Origin: a virus
Reading direction: 5' to 3' (one strand)
IMG/VR virus record: IMGVR_UViG_3300024348_000274
Location: 1 to 22,334 of that record
DNA length: 22,334 nucleotides
In this document: positions 12,150 through 19,921 of the stretch, piece by piece
Layout: every line of letters begins with the position of its first letter
Numbering within the stretch: the first letter of the stretch is position 1
The notes under the pieces: model-generated
What the model was told of the DNA's origin: nothing
Seen by the model: only the letters and a program-made list of their open reading frames with translations
Databases searched by the model: none
Program-made: the position numbers and the translations under genes

Positions 12150-12569
12150 TCATTTAGCCATTCTTGCTATTTCTATTGCTTGCTGTTGATTGGTGATTGG
12201 CACGGCATTTGACTTGTGCATTGTGGCGATTCCGACGATGTAGTCTCCGGTGTACACTGGAGCCTCTCTCTTTCTTCCTGCTTCTGGAATTCCATGAACT
12301 GGGCTCTTCGGCGAGACTGATGGGTAATGCGGTTGCGGAACTGTAGGCGTCGGTTCATATGTAACAAATTTCCTTTTAGTTGGTTTTAGTTTACCAGATA
12401 TATATGCAACATATTTATCCAATGTATCGAACTGACATGAGTGCAAGTGTTTGCGCCTCATCTCCTTATTGTATCTTCTCCACTCCACTTCAACTTTAGC
12501 CATGTCGAGTTTCTTTTTCTTACGCTTAGATTTAGGTGCGTAAACGCCTTTGATCATATGCATACTCAT
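12150..12569 (-). CDS. Conserved T4-like phage hypothetical protein with YTGD...GIATMHKSNAVP motif
   Basis: The 139-residue protein has a strongly basic N-terminus (PKSKRKKKKLDMAK), a helical stretch, a proline-rich linker (about 72-95) and a C-terminal module YTGDYIVGIATMHKSNAVPI followed by QQAIEIARMAK. I recall this last module from many marine T4-like phages as a conserved domain of unknown function. GAGG lies seven bases before ATG. The gene is the first behind the overlapping early/late promoter pair at 12591-12626, so it can be made at both stages. Basic and conserved, it could bind nucleic acid, but nothing in the sequence proves that. Confidence 0.7.
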   Translation of the reverse strand: MSMHMIKGVYAPKSKRKKKKLDMAKVEVEWRRYNKEMRRKHLHSCQFDTLDKYVAYISGKLKPTKRKFVTYEPTPTVPQPHYPSVSPKSPVHGIPEAGRKREAPVYTGDYIVGIATMHKSNAVPITNQQQAIEIARMAK

Positions 12570-12590
12570 GATGTAACCTCACACTATTAT

Positions 12591-12626
12591 TATTTATATT
12601 ATGCACCATTATGTGCATTTTGTCAA
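12591..12626 (-). promoter_or_regulatory. Overlapping early (sigma70-type) and late promoters
   Basis: On the minus strand TTGACA (12626-12621), a 17-base spacer and CATAAT (12603-12598, one mismatch from TATAAT) form an early promoter. TATAAATA (12598-12591) follows, sharing one base with the -10 box. A 6-bp inverted repeat ATGCAC/GTGCAT (12601-12618) lies within the spacer and -10 region. Confidence 0.72.
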
Positions 12627-12657
12627 GAATTATTTTAATTTATTTCGATAATATGCA

Positions 12658-12685
12658 TTGACACAGGATATTTTTTGTATAAATA
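12658..12685 (+). promoter_or_regulatory. Plus-strand late promoter TATAAATA with upstream TTGACA
   Basis: Plus-strand TATAAATA at 12678-12685 is the only exact rightward copy noticed. TTGACA (12658-12663) lies 14 bases upstream of TATAAA, too close for a good sigma70 promoter. Together with the leftward promoters at 12591-12626 it makes the gap 12570-12704 a divergent promoter region; nothing else is seen in that gap. Confidence 0.62.
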
Positions 12686-12704
12686 ACAGCATGGGTGCGT
12701 GTTA

Positions 12705-12818
12705 ATGTGTAATACACAAGAGGCAAGTGTGATCGGTAATAATCAACTCACAGAAGGAATAGCATACGTCACATCTTTGATGTCCGTGGGGTTCGGGTAT
12801 GCCACGCAAACTATCTGA
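12705..12818 (+). CDS. Plus-strand mini-ORF (37 aa), only rightward gene in the window
   Basis: A 37-codon frame runs from ATG 12705 to TGA 12816-12818, ending at the first base of a strong terminator. The product begins MCNTQEASVIGNNQLTEGIA and ends with YVTSLMSVGFGYATQTI, a hydrophilic half followed by a mildly hydrophobic Gly-rich half. An exact plus-strand late promoter lies 20 bases upstream. The ribosome-binding site is weak (GGGTG at 12693, seven bases before ATG); GTG 12699 is another possible start. The ATG lies at a 5-bp hairpin (TGTGT/ACACA). The transcript could instead be a non-coding RNA, since gcatac (12762-12767) can pair with gtatgc (12797-12802). The family is unknown. Confidence 0.45.
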   Translation: MCNTQEASVIGNNQLTEGIAYVTSLMSVGFGYATQTI

Positions 12819-12849
12819 AAAAAGGCAATCTTACGACTGCCTTTTTTTT
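12818..12849. terminator. Bidirectional intrinsic terminator
   Basis: A run of A, then GGCA...TGCC, then eight T gives a 10-bp stem (12818-12827 with 12838-12847). It yields U tracts in both directions, and so ends the plus-strand mini-unit and the minus-strand gene that stops at 12853. Confidence 0.88.
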
Positions 12850-12852
12850 GGT

Positions 12853-13020
12853 CTATACTCCACTTTCAACACACTGTAAGACCACTTCAGGATCTTGACT
12901 AGTTCCTTCAGCTAACAATCTAGACATCTCTGTTGCTTTAGAAAGACTTCCTGTATAGTAAACGATCATGTTTTCCTTCTCTAATACCACATACTCGTAA
13001 CACGGCACTAGTGTCAACAT
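12853..13020 (-). CDS. Small hypothetical protein (55 aa)
   Basis: The 55-codon frame starts at ATG 13020, one base after the stop of the upstream gene, with AGGAG seven bases ahead. It ends at TAG just before the bidirectional terminator. The product begins MLTLVPCYEYVVLEKENMIV and continues YYTGSLSKATEMSRLLAEGT, then an acidic end. An internal ATG (MIVYYTGS) preceded by GAAGGAAAAC could be a second start. No family is recognised. The close fit and ribosome-binding site support it. Confidence 0.65.
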   Translation of the reverse strand: MLTLVPCYEYVVLEKENMIVYYTGSLSKATEMSRLLAEGTSQDPEVVLQCVESGV

Positions 13021-13021
13021 T

Positions 13022-13270
13022 TTACTTCTCCTCGAGTCTCGAAAGTCTCTCTTCTAATTCGTCCATTCTCTTAGCGATATTAGGATACTTAGTTTTCCAA
13101 GCAATACCTTCTTTATCTAAAATATCGATACCATATCTTTCTGTTGCCCAGTCAGCTATATTGTCGAACTGGTTGTAGCACCAGACTCCCGCACGAGTGT
13201 CTTTGAACCACTTAGTAGATGCGGCACCTAATAATGACCCAGCTACGTTACTTACAATCCATAACCACAT
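13022..13270 (-). CDS. Membrane-anchored coiled-coil hypothetical protein (82 aa)
   Basis: The N-terminus MWLWIVSNVAGSLLGAASTK is a short hydrophobic segment suited to a membrane anchor or uncleaved signal. The middle (WCYNQFDNIADWATERYGID) and AWKTKYPNIAKRMDELEERL are helical, with a terminal leucine/glutamate coiled coil. The DWA..YGIDILDKE..AW..KYPNIA pattern is familiar from small proteins of marine T4-like phages. GGAGA lies five bases before ATG. It sits just after gp41, so it may be an early membrane protein. No function is assigned. Confidence 0.65.
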   Translation of the reverse strand: MWLWIVSNVAGSLLGAASTKWFKDTRAGVWCYNQFDNIADWATERYGIDILDKEGIAWKTKYPNIAKRMDELEERLSRLEEK

Positions 13271-13286
13271 ATGTTTCTCCTAAATA

Positions 13287-14723
13287 TTATTTTAGTCCGC
13301 CAAAGTCTGGCTTACTCTTTGTTTTATTACTGCGATACGACAATACGTTATCTTTGTTCTCGCTTCGCTCTGCTTTCATTCTATCACCAAAAGAACCTTT
13401 GTCAGCAACTGGAGTGCTAGTATCGTTAACTAGGTCCTGTGCATTGTCTTCTGCATCAAATAGCTTCATCTTAGACCTATCAATGCCGATAACAAATCTC
13501 TTCAGGTAATTGGTATCACCCCATCGATTTTTTAACTGCTTGACCATTAACTGTCCAAGACCTTCAAGTTCTTCTGTAGATATTAAGCCAAACATAAAGT
13601 CAGCAGTAGCAGGTAGACCAAACGACTCTGAAGTATCTTCGAGGTTTAAGTCTGAGCTACTATAACCAGTACGAGTTGTCTGTGTAGCACTCAGAATGGG
13701 AACGTTGAATTCAACTGCAAGACCACGAAGTTCTTCAGCAATTGCTTTGATCAACGTGTAAGAGTTGACATTGGCGCCAGCTTTCATTCTAGAACTAGTA
13801 CATATATTTAGATAATCGATGTACACAATATCAGGAGTAAAGTTCTTCTTCAACTTCAACTCATTCAATAGGTGTCTAAAGTGTGCAGAACCTGCACTAG
13901 CAGTAGGATACTCTTTGACGATTAGTTTACCAGTTGTCTTCGCTTTAACACGATCTGTACGTTTGATAAACACGTCTTTAGGCATCTCAGCTAAACTATC
14001 GATTGTTGTGTTCAATAGGTTAGCATCGATACGTTCAGATATCTTCTCTTCTGCCATCTCCATAGTGATATAGAGTACGTTCTTGCCATCCATAAGATTG
14101 GCTGCCGCACAGTGTGTCATGAACAGAGTTTTACCAACACCAGTACCAGCAAGTGCGATACTCAAAGACTTTCTAGATAGTCCGCCCTTCGTGATCTTAT
14201 TGAACAGATCGAGGTCGAAACCAATCTTATCTTCTTTGCTATGATAGAACTCGTATCGACTTTCGGTGTCTTCTAGAAAGTCATGACCAATAGCTTGATC
14301 AAATGATACGCCTAATGCTTTAGATAAGAGATCAGGAATAGAACCCTTGTCTAGGTCTTTGTGGTTACCGTCAAGCACTAAGATGGCTTCACGAACCGCA
14401 TTGAAGACTGCTTTGTCTTGGCAGAACTTCTCTGTTTTATCTACAATCCAGTCAAGATCAGTTTTGCTGTCATACTCTAGATCGTTGATTAAAGTAACAA
14501 TCTGTTGGTATTGCTCATCACTGATATTGTCTTTTTCTTCGATAGAGATACGCAGGGCTTCCCGAGTGGGAATCCCATTGTAGTCTTGAATATACTGCAC
14601 AATAGATTTATACACCATTTTATCTGTGAAGTCACCAAAGTATTCTTCAGTCAGAAAAGGTATAACTCTTCGCATGTAATCTTCATTATGTAATAAACCC
14701 GCAAGTACGGTATTTTCGATCAT
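13287..14723 (-). CDS. 41: Replicative DNA helicase gp41 (DnaB-like)
   Basis: The 478-residue protein aligns by eye along its length with T4 gp41, the hexameric 5'-3' helicase that unwinds the lagging strand with primase gp61. The N-terminal helical domain (1-150) is followed by the RecA-like motor. That contains Walker A LAGTGVGKTLFMTH (191-204), MEMAEEKISERIDANLL (221-237), the HLLNELKLKKNF segment, Walker B IVYIDYLNIC (299-308) and QTTRTGYSSSDLNLEDTSES with SFGLPATADFM. All of these appear in the gp41 family. The C-terminus is charged and probably disordered. It lies two bases downstream of uvsX, as in T4 (uvsX-41), and is presumably co-transcribed from the uvsX early promoter. Confidence 0.95.
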   Translation of the reverse strand: MIENTVLAGLLHNEDYMRRVIPFLTEEYFGDFTDKMVYKSIVQYIQDYNGIPTREALRISIEEKDNISDEQYQQIVTLINDLEYDSKTDLDWIVDKTEKFCQDKAVFNAVREAILVLDGNHKDLDKGSIPDLLSKALGVSFDQAIGHDFLEDTESRYEFYHSKEDKIGFDLDLFNKITKGGLSRKSLSIALAGTGVGKTLFMTHCAAANLMDGKNVLYITMEMAEEKISERIDANLLNTTIDSLAEMPKDVFIKRTDRVKAKTTGKLIVKEYPTASAGSAHFRHLLNELKLKKNFTPDIVYIDYLNICTSSRMKAGANVNSYTLIKAIAEELRGLAVEFNVPILSATQTTRTGYSSSDLNLEDTSESFGLPATADFMFGLISTEELEGLGQLMVKQLKNRWGDTNYLKRFVIGIDRSKMKLFDAEDNAQDLVNDTSTPVADKGSFGDRMKAERSENKDNVLSYRSNKTKSKPDFGGLK

Positions 14724-14725
14724 TG

Positions 14726-15826
14726 TTATACTGTCTCCTCAGCATTAACGACAGGTGCTTCTTCAACGTGTTCTGGGATCTGACTATCGTCATCACTCAT
14801 AAGACCACTAGAAGCCATTTTGTAACGAGACTCAATATAGTTCGCTAAATCTGTTTTCTGAAACATCATTAACCAGAAGTCTTTGTTATCTACCATTTCT
14901 TTGGCTCGCATCATCTTATCACAGAGAACTTCGCCAGTTGCAGGATTCAATGCTTCGTACCAGCCAACTTTAGGCTTGACTACATAACCACCCTTCTCAG
15001 CAACTTCAAGTAGACCAGACCACTTCATGATACCACCTTCAAAGGTAACCATGATTGGAATCTTAGACTTCTCACGAACGTGTCTTGACTTCTCGATGTT
15101 AATGACGAAGTTATATCCACGAATCTCAGTACCGTCTTTATCTTGTTGACGACCAATAATCCAAATAGCATCAGCAGAGTAATATGCACCAGTACCGCCA
15201 GATACGATATCTTTAGGATACAAGCCAATCTCTTTGTATGTGTGATTAACACAGATCATTGGAATATCTTTAAGATTCAAGTGAGGTGTTACAATACGGA
15301 ACAGAGATTTCATCTGCTTCGCACGTGACATATCAGCTACAGACTTACCATCCATAGCATCGTCTACTTCTTTCTTAGATGCTAAGTTACCGATAGAATC
15401 GATTACGATACATACGTTGTCTTTCTTCTCGAGGTCATTCAACTGCTTAGTGATATCAAACTTCAACTGTTCAACGTCAGTAATCGGTGTATGAATAACT
15501 CGATCCATATCAATGCCGAAAGACTTGAAGTATTCTGGTGGTGTACCAAACTCTGAATCGTAGAATAAGATTACACCGTCTTTATGCTTCTTCTGGTGTG
15601 CGGCTGCCATAAGCAACGCAAACGCAGATTTGAAGTGTTTAGATGGACCCGCTAACATCAGTAGTCCAGGTGAGATGCCACCGTCAACTCTGCCAGACAG
15701 AGCAACGTTTACCATTGGCACAGATGTCGGTGCCATATCTTTCTTACCGAACACTTTCGAGTCCATAATAGGAGCTGTAGACTTGATAGTCGAGTTCCTA
15801 GCTAGTTTTTCCATCAATGATGACAT
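14726..15826 (-). CDS. uvsX: UvsX recombinase (RecA-like)
   Basis: The 366-residue protein is a T4 UvsX homologue, the strand-exchange protein used in recombination-dependent replication and repair. Walker A is the phage-type GPSKHFKS (60-67), Walker B is VCIVIDSIGNLAS (138-150), and the L1/L2 region includes NHTYKEIGLYPKDIVSGGTG. The acidic C-terminal tail (DDDSQIPEHVEEAP) is typical of UvsX and modulates single-strand binding. Length is close to the family norm (about 390). GGAGA lies nine bases before ATG. It has its own perfect host-type promoter at 15867-15895, within the end of the upstream 87-aa gene. Confidence 0.95.
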   Translation of the reverse strand: MSSLMEKLARNSTIKSTAPIMDSKVFGKKDMAPTSVPMVNVALSGRVDGGISPGLLMLAGPSKHFKSAFALLMAAAHQKKHKDGVILFYDSEFGTPPEYFKSFGIDMDRVIHTPITDVEQLKFDITKQLNDLEKKDNVCIVIDSIGNLASKKEVDDAMDGKSVADMSRAKQMKSLFRIVTPHLNLKDIPMICVNHTYKEIGLYPKDIVSGGTGAYYSADAIWIIGRQQDKDGTEIRGYNFVINIEKSRHVREKSKIPIMVTFEGGIMKWSGLLEVAEKGGYVVKPKVGWYEALNPATGEVLCDKMMRAKEMVDNKDFWLMMFQKTDLANYIESRYKMASSGLMSDDDSQIPEHVEEAPVVNAEETV

Positions 15827-15866
15827 TTATAATTCTCCATAGTTTAAATTTTGTTGTACTGAGACC

Positions 15867-15895
15867 ATTATAACACTAACTCATGTAGATGTCAA
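15867..15895 (-). promoter_or_regulatory. Consensus sigma70-type early promoter for uvsX
   Basis: Minus strand TTGACA (15895-15890), 17-base spacer, TATAAT (15872-15867): perfect consensus in both boxes and ideal spacing. The expected start is about 35 bases before the uvsX ATG. It overlaps the last codons of the 87-aa gene. Confidence 0.9.
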
Positions 15896-16139
15896 ACAAT
15901 TTCTTCTCGAATTGTTCGATCTTAGCAGTTCGATTTGGCCAAAGAATGTACTCTTTTTCTGGGTTTGCTTTGAGGTTACTCAGCAGTGGAGTGATTGCAT
16001 TGTACAATTTGTCCAGTTTACCTTGTGCATCCTCTGCTGTGTGATTTAGATCAGTTAGATCCGATTGTGCTTTTTGAACTACCTCTAGTTCTGTTTCATC
16101 GACGGCAGTAAAGCCGAAGTCAAATATATCTTCTGTCAT
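15876..16139 (-). CDS. Conserved T4-like phage protein of unknown function (87 aa)
   Basis: The 87-residue protein begins MTEDIFDFGFTAVDETELEV, has a helical middle and ends with NPEKEYILWPNRTAKIEQF. The DIFDFGFTAVDE start, LDKLYNAI.PLL.NLK.NP middle and EYI.WPNR.KIEQF end are a conserved small protein I associate with the region after gp43 in marine T4-like phages. Its function is unknown; some relatives are annotated as structural, without proof I can check. Its ATG overlaps the gp43 stop (ATGA), with AAGGA nearby, so it is made with the polymerase. Confidence 0.75.
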   Translation of the reverse strand: MTEDIFDFGFTAVDETELEVVQKAQSDLTDLNHTAEDAQGKLDKLYNAITPLLSNLKANPEKEYILWPNRTAKIEQFEKKLFDIYMS

Positions 16140-18643
16140 GAGAAAAATCCTTCTAATGTGTTTATGTACTCTAGTTCCCAGTTTATGGCGTCAGATACCA
16201 TCTTCAATGGGTCTTTGAATGTTTTGTTGAATTGCATATCATAATCAATATGACTATCTAAGTCAAACTCTTTTGGCAAGAACTGTGGGAAAGATATGAT
16301 GTTCTCCATTAAGGGATTAGGCATCTTCATGTAGCAGAACTTGACCTTGCTACCATTCTTGATCTCTTCCATAGACAGCTTCTTTTCTTTCATAAGCTTG
16401 TTGAAAAGTAAGGCACCTCTGACGTGTATAGGAGTACCCTTCTTATATATCGTATGCCTGTCATTCCATTTGTTTATGTCACTGACACCACGAGGAAACG
16501 ATACGTCCTCTGCTGGCAAAGATTTGAACTCTTCATAGAAGTCAGCCACGAATGACTGTAGTTCTGCTTCTGTAGAATTTAGCATGATACTGTAAGCCTT
16601 TTTAAACTTATCACGTACAACTTGAGGAGTAGAGGACTTAACCGCTTCAATACCCATTACCTTAAGCTTAGGCTCTGCGTACTGTACACCCTCATTATTG
16701 TAAACGTTAAGTATATAGCGTTTCTTTGCCATCCAGATACCCTTATCTGCAATAGCCTCACGTGCCATAACCATTCTGTTTTCATAAGCATTCATTTGAG
16801 TAAACATATCATTGTACGACTTCTGTAGAAGAGGCACAAGCTTTTGCTCACATGCTTGATCGATGAACTTTACGGGATCTGTTGGCTTGACTGCATCAAC
16901 AAGAGGTCCCATGTTCACGTATAAAGAGTCAGTATCCATAGCGATAACATAGTCTTCATCATCAGATTTGAGAATAGTATTCAATGCCTTGTTCATGGCT
17001 TTCTCAGCCCACTTGATAGACAACTGACCAGACAGCGTAATGCCCTCTGCAATTCTCATATCGAAGTATCTGAAGTATTGATTGCCTAATGCACCATAAA
17101 GTGAGTTGAGCAAAATCTTAACAGCCTGTTGAGTATTCTCAAGTCTATTTATTTCTCTAAGCATCTCGGGAGACTTCTTCTTCTCATACTCAGATTTGAG
17201 GGAAAGCATGTTGGTTTTAATTTCACGTCTTTCATCGTACAAACCAATAATAATCGTAGGTAATACACCACGAACATCTTTACGATACATAGAGCCATTA
17301 ACAGCCACAGCAACATCACGCTCACGCACATCTTCACGAATAGGATTGTTGAGGTAATGTTCAACACCACTTGCTGTAAAGTCATCATCACCAGTAACCA
17401 GAGTTTCTGGAGACATATTGTATTGAACGATCAAATTAGGATATAGCGAGTTAAGGTCGAACGATGTCACCCATTCAGTCATACCAACTTTAGGCTCTTT
17501 AACATAACCACCAGGATAAGACTCTTTATGCTTACGTGTTGAAGGCGGCACAGCAATCTTTCGCTCACTAAGATATCTATAAATGATTGAATCCCAGATA
17601 CCAGTCGTACCGAACGCATCGTTGTAATTTACACCACCCTTGTATGCCACAATCAGTGCCAAGTCCATGAGACCTGTTTGTATGTCAATCTGATCTACTA
17701 CCTGAACATCACGAATGTTATAGTCGATGAACTTCTGGTGATTGGCTTTATACAAGCCATGCAGAGAACCGTACTCAGAATAAGATAGCTTCTTAGTGCC
17801 TAGAACAACTGCGGCAATATTGTCTAGAGCATAAGATGCTTGATTGCCATAAGTGAAACCAAATTTCTGAAACAGATCAAAGTAATCGACTTGTTGAACA
17901 CCATATATCTCATAAGCATCCATGTCTTTACCCTTGATGCCGATCTGTCGATATTTCGTAATGCCGAAAGGCGAGAACTGCTTAACAATCTTATCGCCAA
18001 GAATACGAGTAGTTCTGTTTATCATGTAAGGGATATCAAATAGCCGAATATTCCAACCAGTGATAATATCTGGACAATTGGCATGCCAGAAGGTTAAGAA
18101 CTTAAGCATGAGGTCGGACTCGTCTGTACATAGACGATATTGTACCATGTACCCGTCTAGATCAAGCTCACAGTCTTCTAGTCGCCATTCACCTAAACCC
18201 CAAACGTGGTAAACTTTAGATGTGCTACTCTTGTATGCGATAGATATGATAGGATGCTTTGCTTCACCAGGCTCTGGAAAGCCATCATCAGATGCGACTT
18301 CAATATCTATATTACCGACATTGATTCGCTTTAGATCATATGAGATTGTGCCAGGATACTTATCCGCAATGAACTGAGCAACGTAGTTGTTGTTACCATA
18401 TATCTTGAAGTTATCCACCGATTCGTATCGCTTATTGAACTCAGTAGCTTCGGACATAGAGTCTAACTGAATGGGCTCAACAGCGGCACCGTCAAACCCC
18501 TTCCATTCGCCAGGACCTTTAGTAGAAGGAACGTACATAGTTGGCTTGAATGGAAACTTCTTGGCAATAGGTTTGCCATCGTCATTATAGCCACGAAACA
18601 ATATGTTATTGCCGTAGCGATTCACACAAGTGTAGAAACTCAA
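16136..18643 (-). CDS. 43: DNA polymerase gp43 (family B)
   Basis: The 835-residue family B replicative polymerase carries all key motifs. Exo I is NIDIEVASDDG with D113 and E115; Exo II is GWNIRLFDIP with N198 and D203; Exo III is YNIRD with Y308 and D312. Polymerase motif A is SFDLNSLYPN with D396, motif B is KILLNSLYGALGN (509-521), and motif C is MDTDSLY with D570 and D572. Proofreading and synthesis residues are therefore intact. The start is TTG 18643, because an in-frame TGA lies 12 bases upstream, no ATG is suitable, GAGG is well placed and the MSFYTCV start fits the family. It is shorter than T4 gp43 (898), as in marine relatives. A near-consensus early promoter lies just upstream. 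Confidence 0.96.
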   Translation of the reverse strand: MSFYTCVNRYGNNILFRGYNDDGKPIAKKFPFKPTMYVPSTKGPGEWKGFDGAAVEPIQLDSMSEATEFNKRYESVDNFKIYGNNNYVAQFIADKYPGTISYDLKRINVGNIDIEVASDDGFPEPGEAKHPIISIAYKSSTSKVYHVWGLGEWRLEDCELDLDGYMVQYRLCTDESDLMLKFLTFWHANCPDIITGWNIRLFDIPYMINRTTRILGDKIVKQFSPFGITKYRQIGIKGKDMDAYEIYGVQQVDYFDLFQKFGFTYGNQASYALDNIAAVVLGTKKLSYSEYGSLHGLYKANHQKFIDYNIRDVQVVDQIDIQTGLMDLALIVAYKGGVNYNDAFGTTGIWDSIIYRYLSERKIAVPPSTRKHKESYPGGYVKEPKVGMTEWVTSFDLNSLYPNLIVQYNMSPETLVTGDDDFTASGVEHYLNNPIREDVRERDVAVAVNGSMYRKDVRGVLPTIIIGLYDERREIKTNMLSLKSEYEKKKSPEMLREINRLENTQQAVKILLNSLYGALGNQYFRYFDMRIAEGITLSGQLSIKWAEKAMNKALNTILKSDDEDYVIAMDTDSLYVNMGPLVDAVKPTDPVKFIDQACEQKLVPLLQKSYNDMFTQMNAYENRMVMAREAIADKGIWMAKKRYILNVYNNEGVQYAEPKLKVMGIEAVKSSTPQVVRDKFKKAYSIMLNSTEAELQSFVADFYEEFKSLPAEDVSFPRGVSDINKWNDRHTIYKKGTPIHVRGALLFNKLMKEKKLSMEEIKNGSKVKFCYMKMPNPLMENIISFPQFLPKEFDLDSHIDYDMQFNKTFKDPLKMVSDAINWELEYINTLEGFFS

Positions 18644-18675
18644 GATATTACCTCATTTTGTATATTATAGTTTAC

Positions 18676-18704
18676 ATTGTACAGTATAAGAAACGTTTTG
18701 TCAA
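18676..18704 (-). promoter_or_regulatory. Near-consensus early promoter for gp43
   Basis: Minus strand TTGACA (18704-18699), 17-base spacer, TACAAT (18681-18676, one mismatch). The start would fall about 25 bases before the TTG start codon of the polymerase gene. Confidence 0.82.
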
Positions 18705-18709
18705 TGCAA

Positions 18710-19846
18710 TTAGTCAGATCGTTCACCGTACCCGTAGTCGATGACTACAGGAAATCTTGGCACTCCATCTGGAGTTAGACCGAAGTATCTCAGTGTAGCC
18801 CAGGTAGGCGACTCACCTGTTTCCCAGAGCTTCTTCAGAACTTCTTGTGTTCCTCTGACTCCAGCACCACAAGTCTCACCACTAGGTAACACTAAAGCAA
18901 ACTTCTTGACGTGACCTGCCCAATTGCCTTGACCTTCAAGCATAGTTACTACTGGAAACTCTTCAGTGATAAACTGCTTGCGTTTTAGCAAACCGTTTGA
19001 TCTTTTGTTTTCGTAACGAGTATTTTGTCTTACCATTTGTCCCTCGTATCCATCAGTCATGTAGTTAGCATATAATTCATCTAACTCTTCCTGATCGACG
19101 GCTAAGGACGTTGGAACTTTCTTTAGATATAGGCAATTGCTGTTGATAACATGATCGATAACAGCAGATCGTATTGAGAACGAATCATTAGGCGACCTAC
19201 TATCTTGTAGATCATAGACGTGGTATTGCACCAAGTTCTTAGACTCTTCTATATCCTCATCAGTAGACTTTAGCTTTCTCACTAATGAGGTAATCTTATT
19301 AAAGTCGTCCTTCAACTCTTGATTATATAGTTCGCCATCTAAAGTCATAGTTGGATTAGCATCTAAGATTGGCTTAACTGCTGACCAAATATGAGGACAA
19401 CTCGTGATGGCTTTACCAGCACGTGTCCACAATCCACTAGAATTCGCAACACATCTAATGCCATCCAATTTAGGCTGACTATATCCAGATGTTACTTGAA
19501 CTCTTTGCTTAGTGTAATCACCAGCAAGCATGGGCTTAAATTTCTCATACGTGTCTACGAGGTTAATGTCGGTAAAGTACTCCTTCTCAGATTTCTTGTC
19601 CCAATTAGCCTGTGCTTCCGCTTCAGCTTGAGTCAATGCACTGGTTGCATTACTTTTACCGACATTTTTAGGAGAGCTTTCTTTCCAACCAGATGTGACC
19701 AATTTGCCGTTTAATATTCCAGCAGTCGATCTAGTGCCTGCGCTCCAGGCATCATCGTATCCTATTTCGATAGTTAGCTCTCTGATTTTGCCTTTACTGT
19801 CTCGCTTGTATAAAGGTGGTAGTTGCTTGGTTATTCCATATTCCAT
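18710..19846 (-). CDS. ATP-dependent DNA ligase
   Basis: The 378-residue protein has the nucleotidyltransferase motifs of ATP-dependent DNA ligases. Motif I is KLDGIR with the AMP-accepting Lys126, motif III is LDGELY (about 170), motif IV is EGQMVR (about 268) and motif V is LLKRKQF (about 286). A C-terminal OB-type segment ends GVPRFPVVIDYGYGERSD. The first 95 residues form an extra domain with WSAGTRSTAGILNGK and ALTQAEAEAQANWDKK, like the WGR-related N-terminal part seen in some phage ligases. It seals nicks left by lagging-strand synthesis and recombination. ATG 19846 is preferred over TTG 19864 because GAGAGAG is eight bases upstream of the ATG. It has a perfect early promoter. Confidence 0.93.
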   Translation of the reverse strand: MEYGITKQLPPLYKRDSKGKIRELTIEIGYDDAWSAGTRSTAGILNGKLVTSGWKESSPKNVGKSNATSALTQAEAEAQANWDKKSEKEYFTDINLVDTYEKFKPMLAGDYTKQRVQVTSGYSQPKLDGIRCVANSSGLWTRAGKAITSCPHIWSAVKPILDANPTMTLDGELYNQELKDDFNKITSLVRKLKSTDEDIEESKNLVQYHVYDLQDSRSPNDSFSIRSAVIDHVINSNCLYLKKVPTSLAVDQEELDELYANYMTDGYEGQMVRQNTRYENKRSNGLLKRKQFITEEFPVVTMLEGQGNWAGHVKKFALVLPSGETCGAGVRGTQEVLKKLWETGESPTWATLRYFGLTPDGVPRFPVVIDYGYGERSD

Positions 19847-19874
19847 AGTGTATATCTCTCTCAATTGAATGTCT

Positions 19875-19903
19875 ATTATAGCACGGTTTTATAGAGTTGT
19901 CAA
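19875..19903 (-). promoter_or_regulatory. Consensus sigma70-type early promoter for the ligase
   Basis: Minus strand TTGACA (19903-19898), 17-base spacer, TATAAT (19880-19875), all consensus. The start would be near 19868, about 20 bases before the ligase ATG. Confidence 0.9.
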
Positions 19904-19921
19904 GCATTTAATTAAAACTAT

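Noticed and set aside
12690-12815. Possible tRNA in the plus-strand unit (GGGGTTCGGG resembles a T-arm)
   Set aside because: No acceptor stem, D-arm or anticodon arm with tRNA spacing could be built around it.
12999-13020. TTGACA (minus) at the start of the 55-aa gene as an early promoter
   Set aside because: The bases are codons 2-4 of the gene (Leu-Thr-Leu) and no -10 box is found 16-18 bases downstream.
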